Source: Thermus neutrinimicus (GTDB lineage: Bacteria > Deinococcota > Deinococci > Deinococcales > Thermaceae). From it: a DNA stretch of 64,000 nucleotides. This document shows positions 26,813-38,474 of the stretch, one piece after another. The stretch is taken from positions 191,507-255,506 of the forward strand of contig NZ_JAKTNU010000001.1 of assembly GCF_022760955.1 (NCBI RefSeq), in the 5' to 3' direction. Within the stretch, counting starts at the first letter, position 1. Each line of letters opens with the position of its first letter. The translations under genes and the position numbers were made by a program. The notes under the pieces are model-generated. The model searched no databases, had not been told where the DNA came from, and saw only the letters and a list, made by a program, of their open reading frames with translations.

Positions 26813-28015
26813 TCACCGCCCCTCCTTGGCCTGGGTGCGGACCACACCCTTTTCCACAAGCCGGGCCACCTCCTCCGGGGTATAGCCCGCCTCCCTGAGC
26901 ACGTCCTCCGTGTGCTCCCCTAGTAGGGGCGGGGGCAGGGAGGGGCTTGCCGGGGTTCGGGACAGGAAGCGCAAGGGGTTCGCCAGGGTGGGCAAAGGGC
27001 CCAGAAGGGGGTGGGAAAGGGTCCAGATGGCCCCCCGGGCCTGGGCCTGGGGGTCTTGGAAGGCCTCGGCCAGGTCGTTGACCGGGGCGGCGGGGATGCC
27101 CCTTTCCCCGAACCTTTGCAGCCAGTGAGCCCGGGGTTGGGTCTTTAGCACTTGGGAAATCGCCTCCACCACCTCTTCCCGCCCCTCCACCCTCGCCGCG
27201 TTGGTGGGAAACCGCGCCAAGAGGTCCGGGAGGTTTAGGGCCTGGCAGAGCCTAGCGAACTGCTCGTCGTTCCCCACCGCCAAAACAAGCCAGCCGTCCG
27301 CCGCGGGAAAGGCCCCGTAGGGCACGATCTGGGCGTGGGCGTTGCCTAGGCGCTTGGGGGGCTTGCCCGTGAGGAGGTAGCTTTCCCCCAGGTTGGCCAG
27401 GGCGAAGAGGCCCACGTCGAAGAGGGAAAGGTCCACCTGCTGACCCAGCCCGCTCCTTTCCCTTTCGTAAAGGGCGGAAAGCACCGCCACCGCCCCCATC
27501 ATCCCCGTCATCACGTCGATCCAGGCTACCCCCACCTTCATGGGTGGGCCTTGGGGCTCCCCGGTTACGGACATGATGCCGGTGTAGCCCTGCAAGGCGG
27601 CATCGTATCCGGGTTCCTGGGCCCTTGGTCCCGTGTGGCCGAAGCCGGTGATGGAGAGGTAGACCAGGCGGGGATTAAGCTCCCTCAGGCTTTCGTAGTC
27701 CAGGCCGTAACGCTTCAGGTCCCCGGTCTTGAAGTTTTCCACCAGGACATCGGCCCCTTGGGCTAGCCTCCGCACCACCTCCTGGCCCTCGAGGGTCTTG
27801 AGGTCCAGGGCCAGGCTCTTCTTACCCCGGTTCACCGAGAGGAAGTAGGCGCTTTCCCCCTTCGCAAAAGGGGGTCCCCAGCCCCGGGTCTCATCCCCCC
27901 AGGGGGGTTCCACCTTGATGACCTCCGCCCCTAAGTCCGCCAGGATCATGGTGCAAAGGGGTCCCGCCAGCACCCGGGAGAGGTCCAGCACCTTGATGCC
28001 GGAAAGAGGCTGCAT
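26813..28015 (-). CDS. CaiB/BaiF family (class III) CoA transferase
   Basis: 400 residues. N-terminal LSGIKVLDLSRVLAGPL, the conserved EVIKVEPPWGDETR, and the active-site Asp in VGVAWIDVMTGM (about residue 169), which forms an acyl anhydride in this family. These enzymes move CoA between carboxylic acids (formate/oxalate, carnitine, succinate and others); the substrate cannot be assigned. It is monocistronic, with no acyl-CoA dehydrogenase or ligase gene beside it. Confidence 0.9.
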   Translation of the reverse strand: MQPLSGIKVLDLSRVLAGPLCTMILADLGAEVIKVEPPWGDETRGWGPPFAKGESAYFLSVNRGKKSLALDLKTLEGQEVVRRLAQGADVLVENFKTGDLKRYGLDYESLRELNPRLVYLSITGFGHTGPRAQEPGYDAALQGYTGIMSVTGEPQGPPMKVGVAWIDVMTGMMGAVAVLSALYERERSGLGQQVDLSLFDVGLFALANLGESYLLTGKPPKRLGNAHAQIVPYGAFPAADGWLVLAVGNDEQFARLCQALNLPDLLARFPTNAARVEGREEVVEAISQVLKTQPRAHWLQRFGERGIPAAPVNDLAEAFQDPQAQARGAIWTLSHPLLGPLPTLANPLRFLSRTPASPSLPPPLLGEHTEDVLREAGYTPEEVARLVEKGVVRTQAKEGR

Positions 28016-28059
28016 GGGAGCATCTTAAGGCCCGGGCCCCTTTGGGGTATATTGGGCGC

Positions 28060-28845
28060 GTGGGCCGGGCTTTGGGGCACCTTTTGGTCGTTTTGACCTT
28101 GCTTTTTGTCCTCCTTCCCTTCCTATGGATGGCCTACGCCGCCTTCATGCCCAAGGAGGCGGTGTACTCAGGGGAGCTCTTCTCCAAGGTGGGCTTTAGC
28201 CTGGAAAACCTACAGGGCTTGGCCAAGGAGGGGTTTTGGGGCCGGCTTCTCTTCTCCCTGGGGCTTTCCTCGGGGGTGGTGCTCCTTCAGCTTTTCACCG
28301 CCCTTTTGGCCGCCTACGCCCTGAGGGCGGGGCTTGGGCTTCTGCCCTTTTACCTGGTGCTGATGGCCATACCCGCCGAGCTCCTCCTGGTGCCCCTCTA
28401 TGGCATCCTCAAGGGGCTTTCCCTCCTGGATACCGCCTTGGCCTTGGTCCTGCCCTTCGCCGCCAGCCCCTTTGTCATCTACCTGGTCTACCAGGCCATG
28501 CGGGCGGTGCCGGAGGAGCTTTTGGAAGCCGCTCGACTCGATGGAGCGGGGCACCGGGTGCTTCTTTTCGGCATCCTTTTCCCCTTGGTGCGCCCCACCC
28601 TGGTGGCGGCTGGGGTTTTGGCCTTTGCCGCTCACTGGAACCTGGTGCTCTACCCCAGGGTAATGGTTTCCGACCCCAGGCTCTGGACCCTGCAGACCTG
28701 GCTTACGGACCTCCAGCGCAAGTACCCCACGGACTGGGGCCTGCTCTCGGCGGCGGCCCTCTTCTCCGTGCTCCCCATCGCCCTCCTATACGTGCTCTTT
28801 GAAAGACGGGTAGTGGCTACCTTTGAGGAGGGGTTAAAGGGGTGA
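28060..28845 (+). CDS. carbohydrate ABC transporter permease (MalG-type), orphan
   Basis: 261 residues with six transmembrane helices and the EAA loop (VPEELLEAARLDGAG) that docks to the ATPase. It belongs to the MalG/UgpE branch that normally pairs with a MalF-type permease and a binding protein. Neither partner nor an ATPase is encoded nearby. TATATT (28048-28053) is 6 nt before GTG 28060, so I place the start there rather than at the in-frame TTG 18 bases upstream, which precedes that -10. Confidence 0.85.
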   Translation: MGRALGHLLVVLTLLFVLLPFLWMAYAAFMPKEAVYSGELFSKVGFSLENLQGLAKEGFWGRLLFSLGLSSGVVLLQLFTALLAAYALRAGLGLLPFYLVLMAIPAELLLVPLYGILKGLSLLDTALALVLPFAASPFVIYLVYQAMRAVPEELLEAARLDGAGHRVLLFGILFPLVRPTLVAAGVLAFAAHWNLVLYPRVMVSDPRLWTLQTWLTDLQRKYPTDWGLLSAAALFSVLPIALLYVLFERRVVATFEEGLKG

Positions 28846-29009
28846 GGAAGGCCGCGGTAGGGTGGGGAACTTCTCCCGGCTTCGGAACGCTTCCCACCAG
28901 TTTCTTTGCCGTTCCGATGCGCTTCGTTGGGGGCTAGGTAGCCAGGGCTTGGAAGATGCTTGCACGGGGCCTTCCAGGGGGCTATCCTCGAGGCTAAGGG
29001 GGTGAAGCC

Positions 29010-29531
29010 ATGCGGGCGCTTTTGGCGGCCTTGGCCTTGGTGCTGGCCGGCTGTCTACCGGTGGCGGTGTTGCGCACCCCGGAGCCGGTTTCCGGAAGGA
29101 GCCTGGCCTTGGGCCTGAGCGCGGTGGCGCTGGAAGGAGGTGTGGCGCTACTCCCCTATGCCGCCTATGCCCAGGGAGATGGCCAGACCGAGTATAACTT
29201 TTCCGTCCAGATGGGCTTCAGGGCGGGGATCAAGCAGGCCTTGGCCCCCGGGCTTTCCTTGGATATGGGCCTAACCTTGCCTCCCGTGCTGGGTGGGGAT
29301 GCGGTGCCCTTGGCCCTGGATGCTGGGCTTTTGCTAGGGCTAGGGGGGGTCTACCTCTCTCCCCGGGTGCACTGGATAGGATTCCAGTCCCAGAATACCA
29401 GCGTGTCGGGCCTTCTCTACCAGGCCACCTTGGGCTATGCAGGGAATGGGTTTCTCGGGGAGGGAAGCCTCCTTTTTAGCCCCCAAGAAGGGGCTGTGCT
29501 TTTCGTGGTTTCCACGGCCGTGCGTCTATAA
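29010..29531 (+). CDS. lipoprotein of unknown function (paralogue 1)
   Basis: 173 residues with a lipoprotein signal (lipobox LAGC, Cys at about 15). The mature part is beta-rich with alternating aromatic strands, as in a small periplasmic or outer-membrane beta protein. After the Cys it reads LPVAVLRTPEPVSG, nearly the same as the next gene ([14 protein letters not shown]), so the two arose by tandem duplication. It has a GGGGGTGAAG ribosome binding site. Confidence 0.75.
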   Translation: MRALLAALALVLAGCLPVAVLRTPEPVSGRSLALGLSAVALEGGVALLPYAAYAQGDGQTEYNFSVQMGFRAGIKQALAPGLSLDMGLTLPPVLGGDAVPLALDAGLLLGLGGVYLSPRVHWIGFQSQNTSVSGLLYQATLGYAGNGFLGEGSLLFSPQEGAVLFVVSTAVRL

Positions 29532-29541
29532 GGAGGCGGGT

Positions 29542-30096
29542 ATGCGGGCTTTGACGGTTTTAGCCCTTCTTTTGGTGGGGTGTGCGCCCATCGCCGTGCT
29601 CCGCCCACCGGAGCCGGTGCAGGGAAACGTTTTCACCCTAGGGGGTAGCCTTTTCCCAAGCCCCCAGGGCCAGTACCCGGTCTGGGCTGTACCCTACGCG
29701 GGGTATGCGGGAGGGGACGGAACGTGGGAGTTTAACTTCTCCATCCAGGGGAGCGTTAGGGTGGGAGGAAAGCTCAAACTGGCCCCAGGTTTAAGCTTGG
29801 ATGGCGGCGTCAGCCTTCTCCCGGGAGATGCCTGGTTTGGGGACGTGGATCTGGGTCTGATCTTGGGTGGGGATGGCTTCTACCTCTCTCCTCGCCTGCA
29901 CGCCCTGAGCTATAGGGATCAATCCCGTTCCCGTACCGACCTCGCCTTCCAGGTGAGCCTGGGCTACTGGGGGAAGGGCTGGGCTGTGGAGGTGGGCTAC
30001 GGCCCCTGTGGCTATTGCCAGGTGGGTTGGGATTATAGCCGCTTGCACCAGGGGCCCTACGTGGCCTTGGGCCTCACTTTCGGAACCGCTCCCTAA
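29542..30096 (+). CDS. lipoprotein of unknown function (paralogue 2)
   Basis: 184 residues with lipobox LVGC and the same post-Cys motif, YLSPR segment and C-terminal aromatic strands as the preceding gene. The start at 29542 is preceded by AAGGAGGCGGG. It contains two extra cysteines (GPCGYC) near residue 155. It lies 10 bases after paralogue 1 and overlaps the end of the opposing rarA gene by 23 bases. Confidence 0.75.
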   Translation: MRALTVLALLLVGCAPIAVLRPPEPVQGNVFTLGGSLFPSPQGQYPVWAVPYAGYAGGDGTWEFNFSIQGSVRVGGKLKLAPGLSLDGGVSLLPGDAWFGDVDLGLILGGDGFYLSPRLHALSYRDQSRSRTDLAFQVSLGYWGKGWAVEVGYGPCGYCQVGWDYSRLHQGPYVALGLTFGTAP

Positions 30097-31321
30097 GGGC
30101 CTTGAGCCTCTCCCGCACCCGCTCCTCCCAGCCCTCCCCCGTGGCCTCAAAGAGGAGGAGGCCTTCCAGGCCCTCGGGCAGGTAGGCTTGGGCAAAGCTT
30201 CCTTCCTTGTCCTCGTGGTAGTAGGCGTACCCCTTGCCGTGGCCCAGGGCCCGTTGAAGGCCGGTGGGGGCGTTCCTGAGGTTCAGGGGAACGGGGGCGT
30301 GGGGATGGGCCCCGGCTGCCCCTTCTGCCTTCTTCCAGGCGGTGTAGAGGCTGTTGGACTTGGGGGCCAGGGCCAGGTAGACCGTGGCCTCCACCAGGGC
30401 CAGCTCCCCTTCCGGGCTTCCCAGGGCCTCATAGGCCTCCTTGGCCGCTACCGCCAGCCGCAGGGCCAAGGGATCGGCGAGGCCCACATCCTCCACCGCC
30501 ACCCGGATGAGGCGCCGGGCCAGGTATAGGGGGTCGGCCCCGGCCCTAAGAAGCCTGGCCAGGTAGTAGAGGCTTGCGTCCACATGGCTTCCCCTAAGGC
30601 TTTTGTGGAGGGCGGAAACCAGGTCGTAAAACTGGTCCCCTTCCCGGTCCATGGCGAAGCGCTCCGCTCCCAGGGCCTCCTTCACGCTATGGGCGTCCAC
30701 CCGGCCCAAGGAGGCGGCCAGTTCCAGGGTGTTGAGGGCAAAGCGGGCATCCCCTCCGGCAGCCTGGGCCAGGAGGCGGAGGGCCTCCTCCTCAAAAGGG
30801 GTTCCTGGGAGGCCCCTGGGGTCCGTGAGGGCCTTCTTCAGGAGGGTGAGGAGGTCCTCCTCGGAAAGGGGTCTTAGGGGAAGGAAGCGGAGGCGGGAGC
30901 GCAGGGCGGGGGTGAGCTGAAAGGCCGGGTTTTCCGCGGTGGCCCCGATCAGGGTGAGGAGGCCGGATTCCAGGTGGGGCAAAAGGGAGTCCTGCTGGGT
31001 GCGGTTGAAGCGGTGCGCCTCATCCAGGAAGAGGACCAGACCCCCCTCCTTCCTGGCCCTTTCCACCACCGCCCTTACCTCTTTCACCCCGGCCTCCACC
31101 GCGGAAAGCCTTAGGAAGGGTTTGCCCACCCCTTCCGCCAGGATCTGGGCCAGGGTGGTCTTGCCCGTGCCCGGAGGACCGAAGAGGACCATGGAGGAAA
31201 GCCTTTTCGCCTCCAGCATCCGCCTTAAAAGCCCTTTAGGCCCCGTGAGGTGGGGCTGGCCCAGGACCTCGTCCAGGGAACGGGGCCTAAGGCGCTCGGC
31301 AAGGGGCTCCATCCCCTTCAT
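30074..31321 (-). CDS. rarA: replication-associated recombination protein A (AAA ATPase)
   Basis: 415 residues: clamp-loader-like AAA+ core with Walker [10 protein letters not shown] (about residue 50), Walker [11 protein letters not shown], sensor 1 GATAENP and sensor 2 in ALRSRL. The C-terminal tetramerisation domain shows the family segment [10 protein letters not shown]-like [17 protein letters not shown]. It acts at stalled replication forks. The Met at 31312 is an alternative start. It is monocistronic. Confidence 0.93.
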   Translation of the reverse strand: MKGMEPLAERLRPRSLDEVLGQPHLTGPKGLLRRMLEAKRLSSMVLFGPPGTGKTTLAQILAEGVGKPFLRLSAVEAGVKEVRAVVERARKEGGLVLFLDEAHRFNRTQQDSLLPHLESGLLTLIGATAENPAFQLTPALRSRLRFLPLRPLSEEDLLTLLKKALTDPRGLPGTPFEEEALRLLAQAAGGDARFALNTLELAASLGRVDAHSVKEALGAERFAMDREGDQFYDLVSALHKSLRGSHVDASLYYLARLLRAGADPLYLARRLIRVAVEDVGLADPLALRLAVAAKEAYEALGSPEGELALVEATVYLALAPKSNSLYTAWKKAEGAAGAHPHAPVPLNLRNAPTGLQRALGHGKGYAYYHEDKEGSFAQAYLPEGLEGLLLFEATGEGWEERVRERLKALRERFRK

Positions 31322-31365
31322 GCTAAGGCCAGGGTAAGGGGAGGCATGGTAGGCTTGGAAGGAGC

Positions 31366-32049
31366 ATGCGCTGGCTTTTCCTCCTGCCCTGGGCCCTTTT
31401 CCTGTTGGGGCTTCTTCCCTTGGCCCTTTTCGAACCCCTGGGCCAGGTGGAGCGGGGGCTAGGCCTTCTTTTCGCCGCCCTTTTGCTGGCGGCCACGGGA
31501 AGCCTGTTCTCCCGGTTCCCCGTGGCCTTTTCCGTGCAGTTTTTCCTGGTGCTGGGCCTGGGCTTCCTGGCTTTTCAGCTGGCCTTGGAGAGCACCTTGG
31601 CCTTCGCGGGGTTGGGGGGTTCGGGGTACACGGCCCTTGGGGGGGTTCTGGGGGCCTTGGCCCTGGCCATGGCCTTCTTCCTGGGCACCGGCAGGGAGGC
31701 TCCCCTTTTGCCGGCCCTCGAGGGGGTGGGTAACCGGGAGGACCTCCTGCGCCTGGCCGGGGCCTTGGAGGGGCTGGCCCTTAGGCGCCCTTTGGTGCTG
31801 GTGTACCTCTCCACCTCCGTACCTCCCGAGCGGCTTCAAGCGGAGCTCCGCCGGGGGGATTTGGCCTTCCGCCTGGCGGGAGGGTATCTTTTGGTCCTCC
31901 AGGGAAGCCGGCCTGAGGATGCGGCGGGGATGGTGCGTAGGCTGAGGGAGCGGTTTCCCCTTTCCTCCTATGCGGTGGAGCGCTGGCAAGGGGGAAGCTT
32001 GGAGAGCGTCCTGGCCCGCCTCGAGGCGGAGGCCCTCCTCCAGTCCTGA
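31366..32049 (+). CDS. membrane protein with a soluble C-terminal domain
   Basis: 227 residues. Four hydrophobic helices in the first ~105 residues, then a cytoplasmic-looking domain of about 120 residues ([32 protein letters not shown]). This has the rhythm of a degenerate GGDEF-like alpha/beta fold: a strand, then an exchange to a hydrophobic strand where GGDEF would lie. No catalytic motif remains, so the link is weak. A terminator follows. Confidence 0.7.
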   Translation: MRWLFLLPWALFLLGLLPLALFEPLGQVERGLGLLFAALLLAATGSLFSRFPVAFSVQFFLVLGLGFLAFQLALESTLAFAGLGGSGYTALGGVLGALALAMAFFLGTGREAPLLPALEGVGNREDLLRLAGALEGLALRRPLVLVYLSTSVPPERLQAELRRGDLAFRLAGGYLLVLQGSRPEDAAGMVRRLRERFPLSSYAVERWQGGSLESVLARLEAEALLQS

Positions 32050-32073
32050 GGGTTTTGGTGTAAGGAACAGAGG

Positions 32074-32104
32074 GTACACCGGCCGCAAGGTGTACGGGTT
32101 TTTT
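32074..32104 (+). terminator. Rho-independent terminator
   Basis: GTACACC-GGCCGCAA-GGTGTAC, 7-bp stem, then GGG and TTTTTT. One of the few canonical T-tract terminators in the window. Confidence 0.9.
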
Positions 32105-32162
32105 CTTTACCTTGGCCCGCCCCTTCCTCCCGCCCCTTACCCTTAGGCTCAGGGAGGTCAAG

Positions 32163-32237
32163 ATGGAGCAGGCCAAGGAGATCAGCCAGGCGTGGCAGGA
32201 AGCCCTGGAAACCTACGGGGAGCGGGAAGAGGAGTAG
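32163..32237 (+). CDS. possible 24-residue small protein
   Basis: A short frame (MEQAKEISQAWQEALETYGE and four more residues) preceded by GGGAGG 6 nt before the ATG. It sits between a terminator and another hairpin, so it could be a separate transcript. The peptide is amphipathic and acidic. Too short to judge by composition alone; homologues in other Thermus genomes would decide. Confidence 0.4.
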   Translation: MEQAKEISQAWQEALETYGEREEE

Positions 32238-32251
32238 GGGGGAAGGTCATA

Positions 32252-32280
32252 GGGGGCCGGGTCCAAAGAACCTGGCCCCT
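32252..32280. terminator. hairpin between the small frame and typA
   Basis: Imperfect inverted repeat AGGGGGCCGGGT / AACCTGGCCCCT with a short loop, just downstream of the typA stop on the reverse strand. Likely typA terminator; works on either strand. Confidence 0.6.
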
Positions 32281-32282
32281 GC

Positions 32283-34046
32283 CTACTTCCCCACCAGGCG
32301 CTTCCGCTTGGAAGGGTCCAGCACCTTCTTGCGCAGGCGAAGGCTTTGGGGGGTTACCTCCAGAAGCTCATCCTCGGCGAGAAACTCCAGGGCCTCCTCG
32401 AGGGAAAGCTTTCTAGGAGGAATCAGGCGGATGTTCTCGTCAGAGCCCGCGGCCCGGATGTTGGTGAGCTTCTTGGCGGTGGTGACGTTCACATCCAGAT
32501 CGTTTTCCCGCACGTGCTCCCCCAGGATCATACCCACGTAGACCTCCGTGCCCGGCTCGATGAAAAACCGCACCCGCTCCTGCAGGCGGTTGAGGCTATA
32601 GGCGGTGGCCACCCCCGCCTCCATGGCCACGGCGCTTCCCGTGGTGCGGGTAGGGATGGGACCCGCCTCGGGGCCGAAGCCGTGGAAAGTGTGGCTTAGA
32701 AGGCCCTCTCCCCCCGTGAGGGAAAGGAAAAGGCTCCGGAGGCCAAAAAGGGCCCGGGCTGGGACCACGAACTCCGCCCGCACCCTTTCCCCCACCTCCA
32801 TGTGCACCATCTCCGCCCGCCGGGCCCCCAGGGCCTCCATGACGCTTCCAAAGCGGTCCTGGGGTACCTCAACCACCAAAAGCTCGTAGGGCTCGAGGCC
32901 ATCCTTGGTGAGCACCCGGGGCTGGCCCACGCTGAACTCGTAGCCTTCCCGGCGCATGGTTTCCAAGAGGATGGCCAGGTGGAGCTCTCCCCGGCCCCTA
33001 AGCTCAAAGACCTCGGGGCCCACCTCCTCCACCTGAAGGGCCAGGTTGGTGCGAAGCTCCCTAAGTAGGCGTTCCTTCAACTTCTGGCCCGTCACGTGCA
33101 CGCCCTCCCGTCCGGCGAAGGGGGAGGTGTTGGGGGTGAGGGTGAGGGCCACGGTGGGCTCGTCCACCTTAAGGCGGGGAAGGGCCTCAGGGGCTTCTTT
33201 GGCGGCCAAGGTGTCCCCGATTTCAACCCCCTCCACCCCCGCCAGGGCCACGATGTCCCCGGGAAGGCTTTCCTCTACCTCCATCCGTTCCAGGCCCTGG
33301 TGGGTGTAGACCGCCACCACCCTGGCGGAAAGGGTCTCGTTTTCCTTCAAGATGGCCACGCTTTCCCCTTTGCCCACCCGGCCCCGGGCCACCTTGCCGA
33401 TGGCGATCCGCCCCAGGTAGGGGGAGTGGTCCAGACTGGCCACCAGAAGCTGGAAAGGTCCCTCCTCCCACCTGGGGGAGGGGATGTGCTCGAGGATGGT
33501 CTGGAAAAGCTCCGAGAGATCTTCCCGGGGTGCTTCCCGCCAGGCCCGACCCTCGCGACCGATGGCGTAGAGGTAGGGGAAGTCCAGCTGCTCCTCCGTG
33601 GCCCCCAGCTCCACCATGAGGTCGAAGGTGAGGCTCAGCACCTCGTCGGGGCGGGCCTCCTTCTTGTCCACCTTGTTGAGCACCACGATGGGCTTGAGCC
33701 CAGCTTGGAGGGCCTTTCGCAGGACAAAGCGGGTCTGGGGCATGGGGCCTTCGGCGGCATCCACCAGGAGAAGAACACCGTCCACCAGGGAGAGGGCCCG
33801 TTCCACCTCCCCGCCGAAGTCAGCATGGCCAGGGGTGTCCACGATGTTGATCTTCACCCCACCCCAGACTACGGCGGTGTTCTTGGCCAGGATGGTAATG
33901 CCCCGCTCCTTCTCCAGGTCGCCCGAGTCCAGGATCCGTTCCCCTTCCTCCTTGGACAAGGCCTTGGCCTGACGGAGCATGGCGTCCACCAGGGTGGTTT
34001 TCCCGTGATCCACGTGGGCAATGATGGCAATATTTCTAATATCCAT
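32283..34046 (-). CDS. typA: translational GTPase TypA/BipA
   Basis: 587 residues. G1 [10 protein letters not shown]3 [12 protein letters not shown]4 [10 protein letters not shown], then domains II, III, V and the TypA-specific C-terminal domain. It binds ribosomes and helps large-subunit assembly and stress adaptation. The start at 34046 gives the family N-terminus [15 protein letters not shown]; the open frame upstream belongs to no conserved part. Confidence 0.95.
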   Translation of the reverse strand: MDIRNIAIIAHVDHGKTTLVDAMLRQAKALSKEEGERILDSGDLEKERGITILAKNTAVVWGGVKINIVDTPGHADFGGEVERALSLVDGVLLLVDAAEGPMPQTRFVLRKALQAGLKPIVVLNKVDKKEARPDEVLSLTFDLMVELGATEEQLDFPYLYAIGREGRAWREAPREDLSELFQTILEHIPSPRWEEGPFQLLVASLDHSPYLGRIAIGKVARGRVGKGESVAILKENETLSARVVAVYTHQGLERMEVEESLPGDIVALAGVEGVEIGDTLAAKEAPEALPRLKVDEPTVALTLTPNTSPFAGREGVHVTGQKLKERLLRELRTNLALQVEEVGPEVFELRGRGELHLAILLETMRREGYEFSVGQPRVLTKDGLEPYELLVVEVPQDRFGSVMEALGARRAEMVHMEVGERVRAEFVVPARALFGLRSLFLSLTGGEGLLSHTFHGFGPEAGPIPTRTTGSAVAMEAGVATAYSLNRLQERVRFFIEPGTEVYVGMILGEHVRENDLDVNVTTAKKLTNIRAAGSDENIRLIPPRKLSLEEALEFLAEDELLEVTPQSLRLRKKVLDPSKRKRLVGK

Positions 34047-34098
34047 GGGCGCACCCAATCCCCCCACTCTACCACGCGAGGGCGCGTAGGATAGGAGC

Positions 34099-36009
<1,911 letters not shown>

Positions 36010-36047
36010 GCCCAGGGCCACATAGGGAGCGAACCGGGGGTGGCAAG

Positions 36048-36656
36048 ATGGAACGCAAGATGGTGGAGCTCGAGGATACGGGTCTTACCTTTGAAACCCA
36101 CGTGGACCTGGGGCGCCTAAGGCGCCTTGCGGCGGAATGGCTGGAGGTCATCGGGGAGGATCCCAGCCGGGAGGGCCTCCTGAAGACCCCCGAGCGGGTG
36201 GCCAAGGCCTGGGCCTTCCTCACCCGGGGCTACCGCCAGGACCTGAAGGCCATCGTCAACGGGGCCATCTTCCCCGCCGAGGGGAGCGAGATGGTGGTGG
36301 TGAAGGGCATAGAGTTCTACTCCATGTGCGAGCACCACCTCCTTCCCTTTTTCGGCCAGGTGCACATCGGCTACATTCCGGGCGAGAAGATCCTGGGCCT
36401 TTCCAAGTTCGCCCGCATCGTGGACATGTTTGCAAGAAGGCTTCAGGTGCAGGAGCGCCTGGCCGTTCAGATCGCCGAGGCCATTCAGGAGATCCTCGAG
36501 CCCCAGGGGGTAGGGGTGGTGGTGGAGGGGGTGCACCTTTGCATGATGATGCGGGGTGTGGAAAAGCAGCACTCCCGCACCGTGACCAGCGCCATGCTGG
36601 GGGTCTTGCGGGAGAGCCAGAAGACCCGGGAAGAGTTTCTGAGCCACCTAAAGTGA
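36048..36656 (+). CDS. folE: GTP cyclohydrolase I
   Basis: First enzyme of tetrahydrofolate synthesis: GTP to dihydroneopterin triphosphate. 202 residues with zinc ligands in [11 protein letters not shown] and HLCMMMRGV, and the conserved [15 protein letters not shown] and QVQERL. The start at 36048 gives the usual length; the in-frame GTG at 36006 lies in the end of the preceding gene. It ends the forward cluster and is followed by two hairpins. Confidence 0.95.
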   Translation: MERKMVELEDTGLTFETHVDLGRLRRLAAEWLEVIGEDPSREGLLKTPERVAKAWAFLTRGYRQDLKAIVNGAIFPAEGSEMVVVKGIEFYSMCEHHLLPFFGQVHIGYIPGEKILGLSKFARIVDMFARRLQVQERLAVQIAEAIQEILEPQGVGVVVEGVHLCMMMRGVEKQHSRTVTSAMLGVLRESQKTREEFLSHLK

Positions 36657-36726
36657 TACCCTTGCTCGCTATACCCCGCTCCTGGGGTGCCTGAGAACCT
36701 GGCCTAGAGAAGGGATGTGCCGGGGT

Positions 36727-36753
36727 CCCCACCTTGGCTGCGCCAAGGTGGGG
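36727..36753 (+). terminator. hairpin 1 after folE
   Basis: CCCCACCTTGG-CTGCG-CCAAGGTGGGG, 11-bp perfect stem. Confidence 0.65.
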
Positions 36754-36760
36754 TGGTATG

Positions 36761-36787
36761 AACCCCCCTGCCTGGGCAGGGGGGTTT
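36761..36787. terminator. hairpin 2 between folE and the surface locus
   Basis: AACCCCCCTGCC/GGCAGGGGGGTT, 11-12 bp stem with T residues on its 3' side in both directions. Likely a bidirectional terminator for converging transcripts. Confidence 0.75.
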
Positions 36788-36799
36788 GGCCCAGGGCTT

Positions 36800-37231
36800 T
36801 TACTCGGGGTTTTGCGGCGGCGCAGGCACCTCGCATCCCGGCACTGCCATTTCAGGGGAGATGCCTTCCACCGCAATGGGGATTTCCGCATCCCCCACGC
36901 CTTCCACGTGAACCCTGAGGATCCCGCTTTCCGCTCCCATGGGTACGCGGAACATCAAGGTTGCGGGATCCTCAGCCTGGGTGATCTCGGGGTTTTGTGC
37001 GGGCAGGCCCGGATCCGGGGGAAAAAGGGCGCGGTGGATGCCCGCATCCCATTCCTCTTGGGTGCCGAAGGTGTTGCCCTTGAGGGCCATCCAATCCCCG
37101 GCCCGCACGGTGCACCCAAAGACCACGTCGGGTTGGACGCTCTGGATGCGCAGCTTTCCCGTGGTCCTGATGCCCTGAGGCGCTGAGCAGGCTGCAAGGC
37201 TGAGGATCAGGAGCCAGACGATCTTTTTCAT
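36800..37231 (-). CDS. small lipoprotein of the surface locus
   Basis: 143 residues; lipobox LAAC, then APQGIRTTGKL. The mature part is beta-rich with two extra Cys (GCTVRAG and PGCEVPA), perhaps a disulfide. No family recognised. It is the last gene of the reverse-strand surface locus, separated from the gene before it by a strong hairpin (37247-37275). The ribosome binding site GGAGGAAGC is clear. Confidence 0.75.
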   Translation of the reverse strand: MKKIVWLLILSLAACSAPQGIRTTGKLRIQSVQPDVVFGCTVRAGDWMALKGNTFGTQEEWDAGIHRALFPPDPGLPAQNPEITQAEDPATLMFRVPMGAESGILRVHVEGVGDAEIPIAVEGISPEMAVPGCEVPAPPQNPE

Positions 37232-37246
37232 GCTTCCTCCAGAAGC

Positions 37247-37275
37247 TTCCCAGAGGGCCAGAGGCCCTCTGGGAA
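37247..37275 (-). terminator. intercistronic hairpin between the two lipoprotein genes
   Basis: TTCCCAGAGGGCC-AGA-GGCCCTCTGGGAA (forward-strand reading), a perfect 13-bp stem. Likely terminator or 3' stabiliser limiting read-through to the last gene. Confidence 0.75.
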
Positions 37276-37282
37276 GGAACCT

Positions 37283-38449
37283 TTACTCTGAGCAATGGCC
37301 TGGACCGATGAGGCCATTGTTGTAGCTGTCCAGGGTGGCGGCGTATCCCTTGGCCTGGTTGGCCAGGGGCTTGCTCAGGGAGTCGCTGGGCTCATAGGTG
37401 CCGAAGAAGCTTTCCGCCCAGGCCAAGGCCGCATCCACCTCGGAGGTGGTGGAGGCCCCGTTCAGGATGTTCAGCTTGGCGGCAATATACTGGTGGGCCA
37501 GGATGTAGTAGGCGTTACCGCTCGGTGAGGTCCAGAGAACCCCGTGGTAGCTCTGTCCGGAATTGAAGAAGGAGGTGTCCTCGCCTACCTTAGCCCAGGT
37601 GTCGTCGTAGGGGGCGGGGCCGTAGCGGGAATGGGTTTTCCAGTAACCCTGGGTTAGGGTGCACCCACCCGTACAGGGCACGGAAACCTTTACCGTGGCC
37701 GAGGCGGAACCCTGGGTCAGGGTGGTGGAGGTGGTGAAGGTGGCGGTGTTGTCCACCTGGTACTCCCCGCATCCCTCAAAGCTGACCCAGCGCTCAAAGA
37801 AGTAGGTCTGGGAGATCACGCCCTCAGGAGTGATGCCGCTGATGGCCTTGACCAGGGTGGCCGAGGGGTCGCTTACCTGCACGCTACCGTCCACCACCTG
37901 GGTGGGGGTGCTGAAGGCGAAGCTGGCCTGGCCCGAGGCAGTGCCGCTTTCCCCATTGCCGCTCCAGTTCACCGTGGCGGTGTTGGTGCGGCTTTGCCCG
38001 TCCGGCAAGGGTTGGCTGTAGGTGCAGCTAAGGGTTTGCCCTGCGGGCAGGGTGTAGGGGAAGCTTACGCCGCAGCTAAGGGCCACGGTTTCCCCTGTGG
38101 AGAGGGTATCGCTGGGGGCTTGCAGGAGGACGTCCACGCTGCCGGTGTTCTTGAGGGTGACCGTCCCCTCCACCTGGAAGTCCGAATCCGTGGGGGTGCC
38201 CAGCAGGTACACCGCATACTTGACCAGGTAGGACTGCCCTGGAGCCAGGGTAAGGTTTCCGCTTGCCGGGTCCGTCACCTTCTTCTCCATGGTCCAGCGG
38301 TAAGTGCGCTTGAACTTGGGCACCGCCGTCTTTTCCACCGTCACCGAGGCGCCTACCGCCACCTGGGGCTTCACGCCTTGGGGAGCCTGGGAGCAGGCCC
38401 CAAGGAACCCCACTGCTAAAAGAATCCCGTACCAATACCGCATACCCAT
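37283..38449 (-). CDS. surface lipoprotein with Ig-like repeats and a TQGYWKTH domain
   Basis: 388 residues. Lipobox LGAC; the mature sequence begins SQAPQG, like the small lipoprotein gene downstream. Residues ~30-240 are Ser/Thr-rich beta repeats of the DUF11/Ig type. From about 260 comes the extracellular motif CTLTQGYWKTHSRYGPAP with paired cysteines, which is found in secreted proteins of many phyla. Probably displayed on the cell surface as part of, or a partner to, the structure assembled by the usher-like protein encoded upstream. An alternative ATG lies 6 bases in. Confidence 0.75.
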   Translation of the reverse strand: MGMRYWYGILLAVGFLGACSQAPQGVKPQVAVGASVTVEKTAVPKFKRTYRWTMEKKVTDPASGNLTLAPGQSYLVKYAVYLLGTPTDSDFQVEGTVTLKNTGSVDVLLQAPSDTLSTGETVALSCGVSFPYTLPAGQTLSCTYSQPLPDGQSRTNTATVNWSGNGESGTASGQASFAFSTPTQVVDGSVQVSDPSATLVKAISGITPEGVISQTYFFERWVSFEGCGEYQVDNTATFTTSTTLTQGSASATVKVSVPCTGGCTLTQGYWKTHSRYGPAPYDDTWAKVGEDTSFFNSGQSYHGVLWTSPSGNAYYILAHQYIAAKLNILNGASTTSEVDAALAWAESFFGTYEPSDSLSKPLANQAKGYAATLDSYNNGLIGPGHCSE

Positions 38450-38474
38450 CCTCTCCTTTCCTAAATCCTTTACC

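Noticed and set aside
33096-34094. 332-residue forward frame antisense to typA
   Set aside because: Lies entirely opposite a conserved gene, with no start signal and low-complexity composition.
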